Position numbers and translations under genes: made by a program. This document shows, piece by piece, positions 44,018 to 57,927 of a stretch of 64,000 bases of DNA (positions within the stretch are counted from its first letter, which is position 1; every line of letters starts with the position of its first letter). Under the pieces are notes generated by a model. The model saw only the letters and a list, made by a program, of their open reading frames with translations. It was not told the DNA's origin and made no database searches. The DNA lies in contig BCKK01000006.1 of NCBI GenBank assembly GCA_001600615.1, positions 1,443,966 to 1,507,965 of the forward strand, written 5' to 3'. The DNA comes from Dioszegia crocea. Its lineage: Eukaryota > Basidiomycota > Tremellomycetes > Tremellales > Bulleribasidiaceae.

Positions 44018-45346
44018 CTAACTCGCAACCGCCACCACGTTCCCCAGCATCGTCCACCACCATCCTCTATACAGACTCCCACCTCCTTCCTCCTCAATGA
44101 TCTTCCGGCCACAATCTAGCATCCCCTCGTAAGGCTCATTCGTAGGTCGCAGACCAATGACATCTTCACCGCTCCCGCAGAACTCCACACCCTCGGGCAC
44201 ATACTCGTCCTCCGCAGACTCCTCGCCTCCTATCCCAGTATAGCCTGTACCGACGTTCGGCTGGACTGAAAGTCTAGTCGCGACAACTTCAAGCGGTGTC
44301 AACCAGCCCGCGGCTCCCGCCTGCCAGATCACAAAGAGTACCCATCGCCACCATGCGGTGTTGTTCCATACATCTCCGGCGTCAGGTGTGCCGAGGAAGA
44401 GTAAGCGCATAGTTCGCGCGACGAGTGTGACGGATAGGGAGTGAAGGAAGGTGACGAGGAGCAAGCCGGGGGTGAGGTAGAGGGTGTAAGGGGCGGTAAT
44501 CTCGCGTACGGATAAAAGGATTTTGAGTGAGCTTCGCGGATTTGTGGGGAGGCGATAAGGTGTGATGATGGAGCTGTAGAGTCAAGCTGGATGTAAAGGG
44601 AGAAGATGTGCCTTGCAGTACTTACCGGTTGACAATGACGGTCATGGGTAAGCTGATCAGAGTGAGCAGGATAGTGAAAATCCCCATTCTACATCGTCAG
44701 CTCCGTCTAATGGGCATCCATTGTGCAAGGCTCAGCTCACTGGAATCCTCCCGCCTCAGGTACACTATACGTCCCTCTTGGACCGCGCGTCGAGCTTCCG
44801 CCCACAAATATGATTGAGCAGACCGAAATGAGGGTGGTGAACGCGACCATGGGGTAGGCTCCTGTATTGATCAGCAGATATACTTATCTCCAACTAGCTG
44901 CTCTCAAAACTCACCCTTGTAGAGCCCATACCACCCTTCTAGCTGTTTGGTACGTTTGAGCGTCCCCAGCAGTGTTGTAAGAGTTGGTCCGACACTGATA
45001 TATCAGCAAGCAATTCAGGAGAGGCATAAACAGCGCATTCAGAGCTCGGTACAACCCTTCTGAAGTCAAAGCTTCGGAGAATCCTTTGTCTAATCGCACC
45101 TCCAGCATCCACTCCGCAGTTGGCCCAATCCACACTCGCCGCCGCACCGCTTTAACCCCTACCCCCTATCCAAAGCAGGACTTACCGGTTCTCCACACCT
45201 TCCAGTCCAACAGCCTTAGGGTTGTAGTTCGCCCTCAGCCTCACTAGCGCTCCATGGAAAGGCATAGTAATGGCTACTCCGGCTGCCATGAGGAGCACCA
45301 TGATGATACTCGCCAGAATCAGCGTGAAGTAGAATCCGATATCCAT
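44018..45346 (-). CDS. Mitochondrial carrier-like membrane protein
   Basis: Member of, or close relative of, the mitochondrial solute carrier family; the substrate is unknown. ATG is at 45344-45346 (MDIGFYFTLILASIIMVLLM). Blocks: AITMPFHGALVRLRANYNPKAVGLEGVENR with a P-x-[DH]-x-x-[KR]-like turn, then VGPTLTTLLGTLKRTKQLEGWYGLYKG, AYPMVAFTTLISVCSIIF, an SSTRGPRG loop, GIFTILLTLISLPMTVIVNRSII and GWLTPLEVVATRLSVQ (P-L-E-V-V-x-T-R). The end is GMLDCGRKIIEEEGGGSLYRGWWWTMLGNVV, the clear carrier signature after an odd-numbered helix. The repeats are less regular than in classical carriers. The first intron, about 190 nt, is long for this genome and may hide an unrecognised exon. It shares a 327-bp upstream region with the MFS gene at 45674. 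Confidence 0.75.
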
Positions 45347-45673
45347 TTTGGCGGATTATCGATAATGGTTAGAGTCGGAGAAAGTGTACCAGCTGCTATC
45401 GATTGGTAAGCAGGGGTTATGTCGCGTCGAAGTAGATGGATGCAGGGTGAAGTAGAGAGACAACAGCAAGTATACTGTATGAGCAGCCGGGAGAGGCAAC
45501 CGTGACGAAGCGTTACGAGATGGGTGGCGAATGAGTTGCAACGCTATCGCCAATGATGCCGGAGGTGTTGCGACGGGTGCCGAAATTTGGTTGAGGCTGC
45601 GAGTCATGACTGACTGCACTACATACGGAAATCTGTCCTCTTCTGCCCACACTGCACATTAGTCCTGCCTCAG
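45347..45673. promoter_or_regulatory. Bidirectional upstream region, carrier / MCT-like MFS
   Basis: 327 bp between divergent start codons. No clear factor motif or TATA box was recognised. Confidence 0.35.
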
Positions 45674-47583
45674 ATGGTCGTATCGGTGGACAGCCTGCCG
45701 CGGCTTGATCAATCCAGTGGCTCTAGCTCTACGAAGTTTGCCTCTCTGAGCCAGGGCACTGCAGACGCTGAAGACTCTTCACCTTCTCATCCTGCTGGTT
45801 TCCCCCTCAGAGACGATCGTCCGCTATCTACCGAAGCGTACGCTCTGACACCTCTCGGACAGCGCCGCAGGAGCTCAGCCAGTCAAGATGTCACAATTAT
45901 CAAAGAAGGCGGGTACGGCTGGGTAGTGACGGCTTGTCAGTCCACACTTCGCTGAAAGTCTACGTTACGCGCTGACTACTCACCAGGTTCATTCACCCTT
46001 ACGTTCCTTTTCGCCGGTACGCTATACTCATGGGGTATCTTCCAAGCCGACCTCGCACGACGACAAGTCGCCTCGGCACTGACACTGAGTGCCGTGGGAG
46101 CTCTACAGACCTTCTTTCAGGCTATAGGATGTATGCCGGTACGTCCTTCGCGTCCCCGTTCAGACCATGCTCGCATCGTGCTGACAGCACAGGCAACTCT
46201 ACTCGTCACTCGCTTAGGCCAGCCACGTACTGCTGCCCTAGGTATGGGATTATCAGGCCTCAGCTTCATTCTGGCAAGCTTCACAACGCATAATATCGGC
46301 GGCTTGATCTTTCTGCAAGGGATATTCTTCGGCTTGAGCGGTTCTCTGGTGTATCTGGTAAGTCGAGAGATCAACCATAGATGTCTATTCTGATACAACA
46401 GACGGCATTCACAGCTCCCAGCCACTGGTTCATCAGGTGGCGTGGGCTCAGTACGGGAATAGCGTCATGTGGAGGAGGTCTGGGTGGCGCTGCGTTTGCC
46501 ATTGTACGTCCGCCCCTCTTTGTAGTAAATACCATGAGGGCTTACTCGGGCAGATGGCGCAAAAACTACTACAAGACTGGGGCATGGCATGGGCATATCG
46601 TTTCTTCGGTGCTCTTATGCTTGTCATCGGAGTCGTACGTCAATATCCTCGAGGTTCAACGGTGTGCTGATGATACAGCCGATAGGACTCTTGCTCCGTT
46701 CTGGACCAATCCACTCGACCGTGAGCTCTGACGCGGCACCATCAAAGCATATCCTCCGATCATCAAGGTTCGTGCGGACTATGCTGGCGTGTTTCATCGC
46801 TTCGTACCCATTCTTCATACCGCCATACGTACGTGTCTGTTCTCAATCATCCTGGATGTGCGCTGACCATTCTAGTACATCTCGCAATATGGTCAGTCAC
46901 AATCATCTATACATTGACTTGGCACTGATTGCTTATCCCAATCTGTCGGACGGACGGCATCACAAGGAGCGCTCTATTCCGCCTTGTTCAATATTGCTTC
47001 AGCAGTAGGCAGAATCGGGTTTGGTGTATTGGCAGATACTGTCACAGGTGTAAGTTTCTACGCGAGAAATGGGCTGACGGGCAGTATATCAATGCTTGGT
47101 CAATGAGCATTCTCGTCATCGCTCTGAGCTCCCTCCTCGTCTGGCCCTACGCGATAGATCAGCCCCTCATCATTTTGTAAGTTCCCATGATCCAGTTCAA
47201 GCGTCAACTCTGACACCGGCAGATTTGTATGTATGTGCGGCCTCGGTTCAGGCGGATTCTTCACACTGCAAGCGAGCGTTGTAGCGCAGATTCTGGGAAT
47301 ACACCGTCTCGAACGAGGAATAGGCTGGTTGGAGATTTCAGCGAGCTTTGGGTTTTTGGCTGGACCATTATCAGCGGGTGCATTATTGGATGCGTTCGGA
47401 GGAACTGGGGGTGGGTCTGCGCCTTATCGGCCTGTCATTGTGAGTATATTTGTCGATCTTCCTGGGTTCAGACTTGAAGGGCTGATCAGTCAGTACTTGG
47501 TTGGAGGGACGACTGCGCTGGCTTGGTTGATCATTGTGTCAGTTAGATTGAGCAGCAGTAGGACACTGTGGAAGCGAGTCTGA
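45674..47583 (+). CDS. MFS monocarboxylate transporter-like permease (MCT/SLC16 type)
   Basis: Plasma-membrane transporter; SLC16-type fungal proteins carry monocarboxylates, riboflavin or nothing measured. ATG is at 45674. The cytosolic N-terminus is long and Ser-rich, then IIKEGGYGWVVTA (the EGGYGW/D-G-G-W-G-W MCT signature) leads into TM1. Later blocks: GTLYSWGIFQADLARRQVASALTLSAVGALQTFF, ATLLVTRLGQPRTAALG, IFFGLSGSLVYLTAF, APSHWFIRWRGLSTGIASCGGGLGG, QKLLQDWGMAWAYRFFGALMLV. The second half has GALYSALFNIASAVGRIGFGVLADTVTG, CGLGSGGFFTLQASVVAQILG and GIGWLEISASFGFLAGPLSAGALLD. About eleven short introns. It stops at TGA 47581-47583. Twelve helices can be counted. Confidence 0.85.
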
Positions 47584-47769
47584 TCAGACGATGCAATCGC
47601 TGAGCTTGAACATCTTTACATTGTCTCCCTGGATCGTCCGGTCTCAGAGACAGTTTTCTGTACTCCTATGAGAGTTGTAGGTTACCTACACAGATGAGCT
47701 TATTTCTACGTAGCCGTTGATGTAGCCATACACCACAGACTCACCTCAAATGCCCATAGTCTATTCTAT

Positions 47770-48549
47770 TCACTTCTTCTCCGATCCGCCCTTGGCCCCA
47801 CCGTCAATCTGGGCCGGCACCTGCTCCCCGTCGACGATCCACTTGGTCTGCCTAAACCCAAAAGGTCTGAAGTTGATGTACACATTCTCAAAGTTCCCCG
47901 CAGGACAGTCGTATATCTCGTGCATGATCCCTAAATCGATCAGCAGTGTCCCCTCACAACCCAAACCTCAACCAAACTCACCGAGATATGGGTATTTTGC
48001 CTTATTGGAGTAATACCACTTCATCCCATCACTATGCGCTTTCCCATTATGCCACGCCTTAAGCTTCTCCTCAGTCTCCCAATAACTAATCGTAAACATC
48101 CCGTTCCCTCCCTCACTGCCCATATCTAGCAATTGGCCCGTCCGGCCCAAAAGCCCCGATTCGGGATTCTTTTCGGCTTGATCAAAGATCCGCCCAAAGT
48201 GCTCCCCAATCTCCTTGGTCCCAGGGGCGGTAAGACGGAGAGGATGTGATGATTGGAAACCGAGTAAGAAGACAGTGACGCCTCGGTCGGGTGCAGGGGG
48301 CTGAGCGGTGAATCGGCCAAAGTTGACGGGTGGGGCTGTGGAGGAAGAGAGAATGTTGAAAGATTCGAGCAGGTAAGTGATTGACACGTAGGCGAAGCCC
48401 AGAATGGCGGGTAAGAAGGAGTAAGGCGGTCGTACGAAATGCACAAGCAGGGATTGGAGGAGCGCGCCGATTAGGAGCCAGGTTTGGAAGGAGAGTTGAT
48501 CTCGGATCAAAATGTTGATCTCGATCCACTTTGGCTTGTATCGTCCCAT
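47770..48549 (-). CDS. DUF4188-type protein (alpha/beta-barrel monooxygenase-like)
   Basis: Protein with a small membrane-anchored N-terminal part and a dimeric alpha/beta-barrel-like domain. ATG is at 48547-48549 (MGRYKPKWIEIN). Two hydrophobic stretches (TWLLIGALLQSLLVHFV; PAILGFAYVSITYLL) are followed by PDRGVTVFLLGFQSSHPLRLTAPGTKEIGEHFGRIFDQAEKNPESGLLG and NGMFTISYWETEEKLKAWHNGKAHSDGMKWY. The end is YPYLGIMHEIYDCPAGNFENVYINFRPFGF. The LL-GFQ...EIGEHF, TISYW and GIMHE-Y-P-GN-EN-Y blocks match what I know of DUF4188, loosely related to phenylacetaldoxime-dehydratase-like and antibiotic-monooxygenase folds. The activity is unknown. One intron (47965 region). Confidence 0.75.
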
Positions 48550-48865
48550 TTTGTGTCTGAGTTCCTGTCCTTTGTGCTGGGATAGACAGATCAGTGCAGA
48601 TGGAAGGTCGAGGATGTCGATGAAAGGGTCAACCCCTTGATCGTCGGATTTGTTGATGCCGGCATCGCCAGCCTCGGAGACCGAGCATTGGGCCTGGGTG
48701 GGTCGAGTCCTCGAGCATGTCTGACAAGCCTCATGGGTCAGATGTGAAGATGTCCAGCTGCCCAAGCAAGCACGCCAGACAATAGTAGAGAGCTATACCA
48801 GCCGGAAATACAGTAGCATTTGGCTGCATTTTGCACTATTTGTTACCCCTCCGCAAGCTCTCCAT
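48550..48865. other. Intergenic stretch between tandem minus-strand genes
   Basis: 316 bp. The frame upstream of the DUF4188 gene is open to 48765 but lacks coding character; nothing else identified. Confidence 0.35.
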
Positions 48866-51172
<2,307 letters not shown>

Positions 51173-51504
51173 GGTGCTTAATCTTGATTAATTCCGACAG
51201 TGGGAAAGCCTGAGGAACAATGTTTGATGCTCAGAAGTGTTATCGACGGTCGACTACCTCAATATGACCCACAACACCCTACACACATGGGCTCCACGCT
51301 ATCCGACGCCTCCACTTTTTCGGATCGGGCCGAGCACGGGCCGGCGTATCTTCGGCGAGACTCATCACTACCCATGTGGAGGGGCCAAGTGGGGGTAGGT
51401 GGGGGAGCTATACTCATAGTATCATACAAAGATGCATGTGACGTATGCATTCCATTCCCTATTCTATCCGCGATGTACAACCAGCACCAACAAGCACTCA
51501 AAGG
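51173..51504. other. Upstream region of the alpha-glucosidase gene
   Basis: 332 bp. Several CGG/CCG triplets (cggatcgggccgagcacgg, 51319-51337) could serve zinc-cluster regulators, but this is weak. No gene seen. Confidence 0.35.
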
Positions 51505-53454
51505 CTACGCTTCAATCTCTCTATATCCCTTCCTCGCAGGACCCCGTCCACCGCTCTTCGTCCGTCTCTTAGCCTCTCCAACCGCATCCCCAAGACCATC
51601 CACCAACCTCCCCAACACTCTGACCTCTTCATCCGCCTCCAACCCAAGTGCCCCAGCACCCAGATGGAACCCCACCATTCTAGCCTGCGTCATCCCCAAT
51701 TGATCCCGATACCCCTTGGTCAACGCCCTGATATGCTCCAAATGCCTCGCTGCCTCCCCCAACCCCTCAATCGTATCTTTCGTCAATACCAGATCCCGCT
51801 CAAGCATCTCTGATCGAGGCACCTCGCCACCGACAAGCCGATGCTTGTTCTTATCCCATGCTTGACGCCATATAGGATCGCGCTCTTTTTCAGTCAAGAG
51901 TGAATGTCGAATTTTGGCAAGGCGGAGGTGTAGGCCATTTCCGTTTTTGGACGCTATAGAAGCGGTGTCTAATGCGGTGGAGGTGAGTGTGTGGAGTTCG
52001 GCGAAGGCGGAGTCGAGCTGAGTGACGAGGGAGTGAAGGCGTGCGCCCAGGGTGGCGTTGGATGGTGGATTTGGGGAATCTAGGAGTTCGAGTAGGGTTG
52101 AGAACTAGAAAGTCAGCAGATGCAGCAGGTTAGTCTCCAAGATAACACATACCTCCCATTGTATCCAGGTGAAAGCATTTACGGCGGCATAATCGACAGC
52201 GGATATCTCATCTGCGAGATCCCGAGTGAGATCCCCAAGCTAGCTAGTCAGCATAGCTCAAGCTCACATTGCGCAAGCGAAACTCACATCAGTCAGCTCC
52301 CTTCCGACCAGCTCTTTCCCTTCCAGCGTACTACCCACGCTCACAGCGACTCCCAATTCCCATATCCTATAATATTAGCATATGCGCTGCAGAGAACCAA
52401 TCACACAGATACGATTGGATGGTTTGACTTACTTGACGTAGTGCAAATTCCTGACCAGACCGGCATTGCTCATAGACTGCACAGACTCGAAGATATCCCT
52501 TGCTTGCTTCACCTCCCGACCCAATCCCCGAGCTACACCCGCCACATCCACGCTTGAGCCTCCCTTCCCAAGTCCTAGATCAGGAACGACTTTGCTCCAG
52601 TCCCATTGCCAGAAAGGGCGCGCCAGTCTCCTCTCGCTGTTCATCTCAAAATCGCCCTCTTCTTCGCCGTCTTGCGTTTCCGCTACACTTGGGCGATAGG
52701 TCGAAAGCAGTGACAGCTGACAGCCAACGCCTAGTAGCGTGCAAGCTGGCGTGACCAGTAGCCTCGCTGGAACGATGGCAGCCGACCGGGTTACGCCGAG
52801 ATTCGACAGGGATCCTGCGGCCCAGGTGGCCGAAGGGATGACCGAGCGGATGGCCTTCGCGGTGATATTGACGAAGAAGGATGGGAGGAGTGGAAGGAGG
52901 AAGTAGGCAGTCAGTCCCAGCCCCAGGACCGAAACGAGGCCGAGCACGATAGGCAGGAGATATGGGGCAAGAAGTGTGGATAGGATTGAGACGCCAAAGA
53001 GTACCGTTTGACGGAATATCGAGAAGGCAGTGGATAGGGCGAATCTGATAGTATTGACGAGCTGTGAATCTCGCGGTGGAGGGCGAGTGGGGGCTGGCTG
53101 TTCGATGGCCTGAGACCGAATCTCTTTCCGAGGTGATGCTATTGGACCAGCTCGAGCCGGTGGTTGTGGAGCAGCTTTTCGACGTCGGATAGGCGTTGCT
53201 GTCCGCCTGGTTGATGATGGCGAGTCGGCGGCAGGCCTAGTTCCCTGCCTGGTCCTAGTTTTGGCTATGGGCGTTCCATGCCTTGAGCTAGATGCTCGAC
53301 TCGCCGACCCATCATCCCCGTCTTCTTCATCTTGCGATGGGTTGTACTCCTCCCAATCATCGCTTCTTATTGTTTCAAGCGATTTCTTCGGTTTGCCGGG
53401 TGTTAAAGGCTCCGCCGAAGCTACTGAGGGCGTGCCAGTGGAGCTCGAAGCCAT
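51505..53454 (-). CDS. Unrecognised large membrane protein with coiled C-terminal half
   Basis: ATG is at 53452-53454. The first, long exon encodes a disordered N-terminus with SPSSTRRTATPIRRRK and Pro/Arg/Ser repeats. A cluster of membrane helices follows (FALSTAFSIFRQTVLFGVSILSTLLAPYLLPIVLGLV, VLGLGLTAYFLLPLLPSFFV), plus a possible third (VPARLLVTPACTLLGVGCQLSLL). It runs on to WSKVVPDLGLGKGGSSVDVAGVARGLGREVKQARDIFESVQSM. Four further exons, joined by introns near 52382-52434, 52240-52290 and 52108-52151, continue with helical sequence: GKELVGRELTD, ADEISAVDYAAVNAFTWIQWE, LDSAFAELHTLTSTALDTA, MLERDLVLTKDTIEGLGEAARHLEHIRALTKGYRDQL. The end is basic. It is reminiscent of nuclear-envelope proteins, but I can name no family. 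It is divergent from the lipase. Confidence 0.6.
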
Positions 53455-53654
53455 GTTGAAGGGGCAATGCCAGATATGAGATGAGTGTGAGATGGGAGAA
53501 AGCCGGTGGCGAGAGTTCTGGTGATGAACCGTGCCACGTCATAGTTACGGCATCTTCCAATACAAACAGCCAAGAATCGACAACGCATTCCTCGCAATCT
53601 ATTCAGTTGTATTCTAACCATACTTTTGACACGGCCCTACTAGCTGTAGCAAAC

Positions 53655-56600
53655 ATGGGCGGCTTCGGTACGACATCAGTGGCAATAGCCACGACTCCCA
53701 CGGTCATTTCAACATTCGTATCGCACATTCTCACTCGGCGGAAGCGGCATCCCAAGGCGAAACAGGGGGTCCCTCCACACGACCCGAGCGAAGATGCTCC
53801 TACGGACGATATCACCTACAAGGAGGGCTTGGAAGTCGTGAGGCGCTTCATAGACTTTAGCAGTCATCACGGTGTGGAAGAAGTACAAGCTTTCACTGCG
53901 ATGCAGGTCCCCACGCCTCGTGAGTTATCGGAGTGTTTTCTGCGGACTGTTTTCAAGGTTAAGGATTGGACTGGACGCGATTCCATCCATCCAGCTGGGG
54001 TGTGGATGGACGCTGGGGTGTGGATGGACGGTCCATCTTGCTCAGCTTAGGATGGATGCTGGATGGATGGATCCCCAATGTCCCTGATTTTATGACTGTC
54101 CAGGCCATCCAAAAGGGAAAAAATTACTCCTTGAGGTGTTTTTGCGCTGGATGAACTGAATTACCACCCAATGCACCCAATGGATGGACTTCCATACAGG
54201 TTGCCCCTGGACGGCGGATGGATGGACGGTGGCAATCTCGGGTCTTGATGGACTTCCATCCAGGTCATCCAGCCCATTTCCAGTCCAATCCTTATTCTTG
54301 ACTATTTTGCAGGGCTGATAAGAATAGACTGGATACGGCGGAAAGTAGTCACTATACCCGATGATGCTATAGGGAAGGCAGGGGAAATTGTGACTAAGCA
54401 CCTCGCCACGTACGGTCCAGCTGGCGGAAGTGGAGGTGGAATCGAGCTTGTCGGAGGGGAGAATTGGTGGAAACTTCGAGGACGGGCGCTTGAGGGGGAG
54501 TGGATTGAGGTAGGTCTGATCTTTCTCAGTATCTTACAAGGATGTGCTGACATCCTTAGCTTCAAAAAGACTACCTGATGAGGAAGGCTCGGCGAGAACA
54601 AGAAGCAGCCACTGCCGCTGCTGCAGAATCGACCGGATCACCAAGCGATGGCCAAGCTTCGGGATCATCCAGGTATCACTTCCTCCCTAGACGATCCGCT
54701 ACGCTGGGTAGCTCGAGCGTTAAGGATAGCACAGGAGGCGAGGTCAACGGCGACAGAGTCATCCTATACATTCATGGCGGAGCTTTCTTCTTCTCCAGGT
54801 GAGTCTTGAGTCATGGTCATTACGAGCTATGCTGATACGAATAGTCTTGATACCCACCGATATCAAGTTCAGCGTCATGCACGAAAAGCAGGAGCGAGAG
54901 CATTCTGCCCAGCTTACCGTCTGGCCCCACAATACCCATTCGTGAGCTGCATCACCAAACCCGTCGCTAATGATCCAGCCTTGCGCCCTGCTCGATGCGC
55001 TCGCAGCTTACTTGTACCTCCTCAACCCTCCACCTAATTCACATGCCCCCATTTCGCCTACATCGATAATCTTCATGGGTGATTCTGCCGGAGCTGGTCT
55101 GTGCATATCGCTACTTGTCCTCATCAGGGAGATGGGCTTGCCTATGCCTGCCGGCGCGAGTCTTATCAGCCCTTGGGTCGATTTGACGCATAGTATGCCA
55201 AGTATTAGTGGTGAACCAAGCGGAGATTTCATCCCAGCAACTGGGTGAGTTACTCAGATCCTATCTGTGACTCACTGCTAATGCTTCAGATTCCACTACA
55301 AGCCTAGTTCCGCTTGGCCGCCTTTACCAGGAGATGGTATTCAGGTCAGAATGCCAGGAGGAGAAGATCGACTCTACGATGAACAGGTCCAGATGTACTG
55401 GTGAGTTTTGCAGATGTTCTATCAGTTTCGAGATAGTGCTGATCATCAGTCCCAACAATCTGCTCACTCATCCCCTTGTGTCGCCAGTCAATCAGGGCTC
55501 TTTAGGCGGATTGTGCCCTCTGTTAATTCTGGGTGGAGGAGGAGAATTGCTGCGCGACGAAGTCAGTTTTGGTCCTTTGCTTGTCATCGTCAGCCTTCAG
55601 CTGACTCAGCAGATCATCTACCTAGCGCATAAAGCTGCGGATCCCAAGCTATATCCTCCTTCGAAATACACACTCGAGCAGTACCCCGACCAAGCAGCTT
55701 TGGTCGACAAATATCCGTCAACGAAGGTGCATCTACAAATCCACGAGGGTTGTTGCCATGTCGTGCCGACTTTGAGTTGGACCAAGAGTGCAAAGCACAT
55801 GTACAGAGCCTGTGCCAAGTGAGTACTGCCAGCTAGTCTGCCGAAGACCGCTTAGCTGACTCGCCCAGCTTCAACATTTGGGCATTCACTGCGGCTTCCA
55901 AAGCCCTGGTGGACAAGCTCGAAGAGCGTGACGCCCATCATCACCATCACCGGCATACCCACCATCGAAAATCGGCAGATTCTGGACAATCTCGGAATTC
56001 TACCAGCGGCAAACCCCATCTCAACCTCAATATGAGCTCTACCACTACCTCATCTCCCATCGGTACCGCCGCCACTACACCCGCATCCACCACTCCCAAC
56101 AGTACCATGCCAAGTACAAATCCATCCCTCATCGATCTTAGAAAGCCCATCATCACTTCCGCTGCTGCCGAAGCTGCCAACGTTGAGGAAATCGACGTTG
56201 AAGATCTAGAATCTGAATGCTCCAGCTCGGACGAATCAGACTCGGCAGAGAGCGACCGACCCCCTCCGACCGGTATCGTTTCAGTCACTGGTTCAGAGCC
56301 CTTCCCTCCTCCTGGCGAATACATTGTCTCCGAGCGCGTCTCAACTCGAGGTCGGATCAGACCGTTCGAGCCTGTCGCTCAAGTCCCCGCTCTCGATCCC
56401 GCATTGCGAGACCATATTGGCCAGGTGCATCCAGACGGAGCGATCAAGAAGTGGCTGGCGAAGCGTGGAGAATGGGACGACAAGTACACTTCGGCATTGA
56501 AGAAATGGCGGGAGGNGAGGAAAGAGGACCGGGTCCTAGCGGAGAAAGAAGGGTTCTTGAGTCGGGATCTTCATGGAGAACGACCACCATTGGCAAGTTT

Positions 56601-56987
56601 GGCAGGGTGGTACGATGTGCAGAGGGCGAGAGAGGTCGGAAGGAGCGTGGATGAGATTGATAAGAGGACTAGTAAGGGTGTCATGATGTGGATGAAGATG
56701 AGCTCCAAGGTGAGATTGCATTGCTTGTTAGACAGGGTAAGAGCTGATATCTTCAGGCGGATAAGGAGCAGGCTGGAGGTGATACATTGGGGGAGATCAA
56801 GCAGAATGTTGAGGCGGAATTGCAGGATAGGGATGAGAGGGAGTCGGAGGCTGTGACGGAGGAGATTGAGGGGTTGCCTGTTAGGACGAGGGATAGACGG
56901 CGGAGCTCTGTCGGCTCGAGGGGGAGGAGAAGGAGCTCTGTCGCTGGGCCTAGACCAAATTTTGTGCGTGAGAGGGATGAGCCGTAA
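53655..56987 (+). CDS. HSL-type lipase/esterase, alpha/beta-hydrolase, with long C-terminal extension
   Basis: Hydrolyses carboxyl esters, probably acylglycerols or sterol esters. ATG is at 53655-53657. The first intron (53920-54312, 393 nt) holds a MITE-like element; exon 1 (88 codons + 1 nt) and the exon RLIRIDWIRRKVVTIPDDAIG join perfectly in frame across it. Hydrolase motifs: oxyanion HGGAFFFSS, GARAFCPAYRLAPQYPF, the nucleophile elbow IFMGDSAGAGL (Ser), SPWVDLTHSMPS, GGGGELLRDE (Asp region) and HEGCCHVVPT (His). About nine short introns. The C-terminal extension is large: a His run (HHHHHRHTHHRK, about 55937-55972), then a Ser/Thr-rich linker, acidic EEIDVEDLESECSSSDESDS, and a basic tail ending at TAA 56985-56987. 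An N at 56516 leaves one residue undefined. Family members with such tails localise to lipid droplets in other fungi; that is an inference here. Confidence 0.85.
53960..54294. mobile_element. MITE-like element (TA target site) inside the lipase intron
   Basis: Terminal inverted repeats AGGATTGGACTGGA (left, 53962-53975) and TCCAGTCCAATCCT (right, 54279-54292) are perfect over 14 bp. Outside them lies TA on both sides (53960-53961; 54293-54294), as expected for a Tc1/mariner-type target duplication. The match continues with two mismatches out to 53953 and 54301. The interior is non-coding, rich in ggatgga/tccatcc words, with an 18-bp tandem repeat. Removing the element plus one TA (333 bp) from the 393-nt intron leaves 60 nt, the normal size here. 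No transposase is present, so movement would need a donor elsewhere. Confidence 0.72.
53994..54029 (+). repeat. 18-bp tandem repeat inside the MITE
   Basis: The unit gctggggtgtggatggac is repeated twice exactly at 53994-54011 and 54012-54029. Sub-terminal repeats of this kind are common in MITEs. Confidence 0.85.
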
Positions 56988-57163
56988 TTGAATGCGGTAG
57001 GATGTGATTGTAAAACATGCCTTCTGCGGATGTAGATTTCTATTAGATTCGTCAAGCCCTCGGTCTCGCCCTCTTTCCCCCTCCACGTTGTGGCCACAAA
57101 CCACGATCGTGGATCCTGGGTCGCGTCAGCGTCAAACAAACAGTATCAGCCCTGACTCACGCT

Positions 57164-57927
57164 TCATTGTACCAGTTTACAAACGAATTCTCCTACGAGG
57201 ATCCGCCACAAGCTTTCATCATCCCAGCCCTCCTCATCACCACAGCGTGCCTCGACGACTGTTGACGCAAGAGTCAGACTCCATACCCAGGCGTTCTGTA
57301 TCTGTCCTGCTTCTTCTACCCGCCATGGATGGGTCCTGTGATCGGGGCAGAGCGATAATTCTGAAGGCCTGGGGTTCATTTAGTACCATTTCCCGCCCTG
57401 CGCCAGAATCCGGCAAGCGCATTTCAGATCGTCTAGTCGCGAAGCGAGAGCGAAGGCGCCGAAGAGGTGTTGCGCCGATAAGTCGCGTACGTTGTGATAC
57501 AAGAGCTGTCGGGCTGCAGTAGCGAGTTCATAGCGACACAAGAGGTCGATGACCTTCTCAGTATGGCGAAACTTCATATTAGAGGACAGGTTTTCATGGT
57601 GAAGAGCCCGAACGAAGTGGTCGAGTGTGGAGCGGGAAATATCGCCAAGGTGGATTTCTTTTGACGCGGATGTGGCTGTGGTGAACATGTCCCTGAACAC
57701 AGGACTACAGAGTCAGTATAAGTAGCTAGCACGAACATTTCAGCGACGGCATGGAAGGAGATCAAGTATCTCTGGGTGTTTGGAGAAGAATCTCACCTCG
57801 CTTCACTCAAAACTTCGCTCCTCACACGCCATGCCGCCAGATCATCCGAAAGGATCGCTATATCGCCCTTTTCGTATCCTGGCTGGACCGTGTATACCAG
57901 GCCCTTCGCGTCGGTATAGCTGCTCAT
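57164..57927 (-). pseudogene. BTB/POZ domain gene 2, internal stop codon
   Basis: ATG is at 57925-57927 (MSSYTDAKGLVYTVQPGYEKGDIAILSDD). After a short GTGAGA...CTGTAG intron the frame reads SPVFRDMFTTATSASKEIHLGD, a BTB-to-BACK linker, RHTEKVIDLLCRYELATAARQLLYHN and ASRLDDLKCACRILAQGGKWY. It is then cut by an in-frame TAA at 57380-57382. The reading continues in the same frame for 71 codons: MNPRPSEL, NAWVWSLTLASTVVEAR, ILVGEFVCKLVQ, aligned with the C-terminus of BTB gene 3 (WVWSLTIACTSYEA). So the only break is one nonsense codon. A 244-residue product would otherwise be normal for the family. A truncated BTB protein could still be made. It is a tandem paralogue of the gene at 58549. Confidence 0.7.

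Noticed and set aside
48550..48765. N-terminal extension of the DUF4188 protein
   Set aside because: The sequence is Cys/Ser-rich without a domain; it was probably open by chance upstream of the MGRYKP start.
31353..48858. Shared 14-mer tacccctccgcaag at about 31354-31367 and 48843-48856
   Set aside because: Two copies of 14 bp in unrelated intergenic contexts with no neighbouring similarity; too weak to claim an element.
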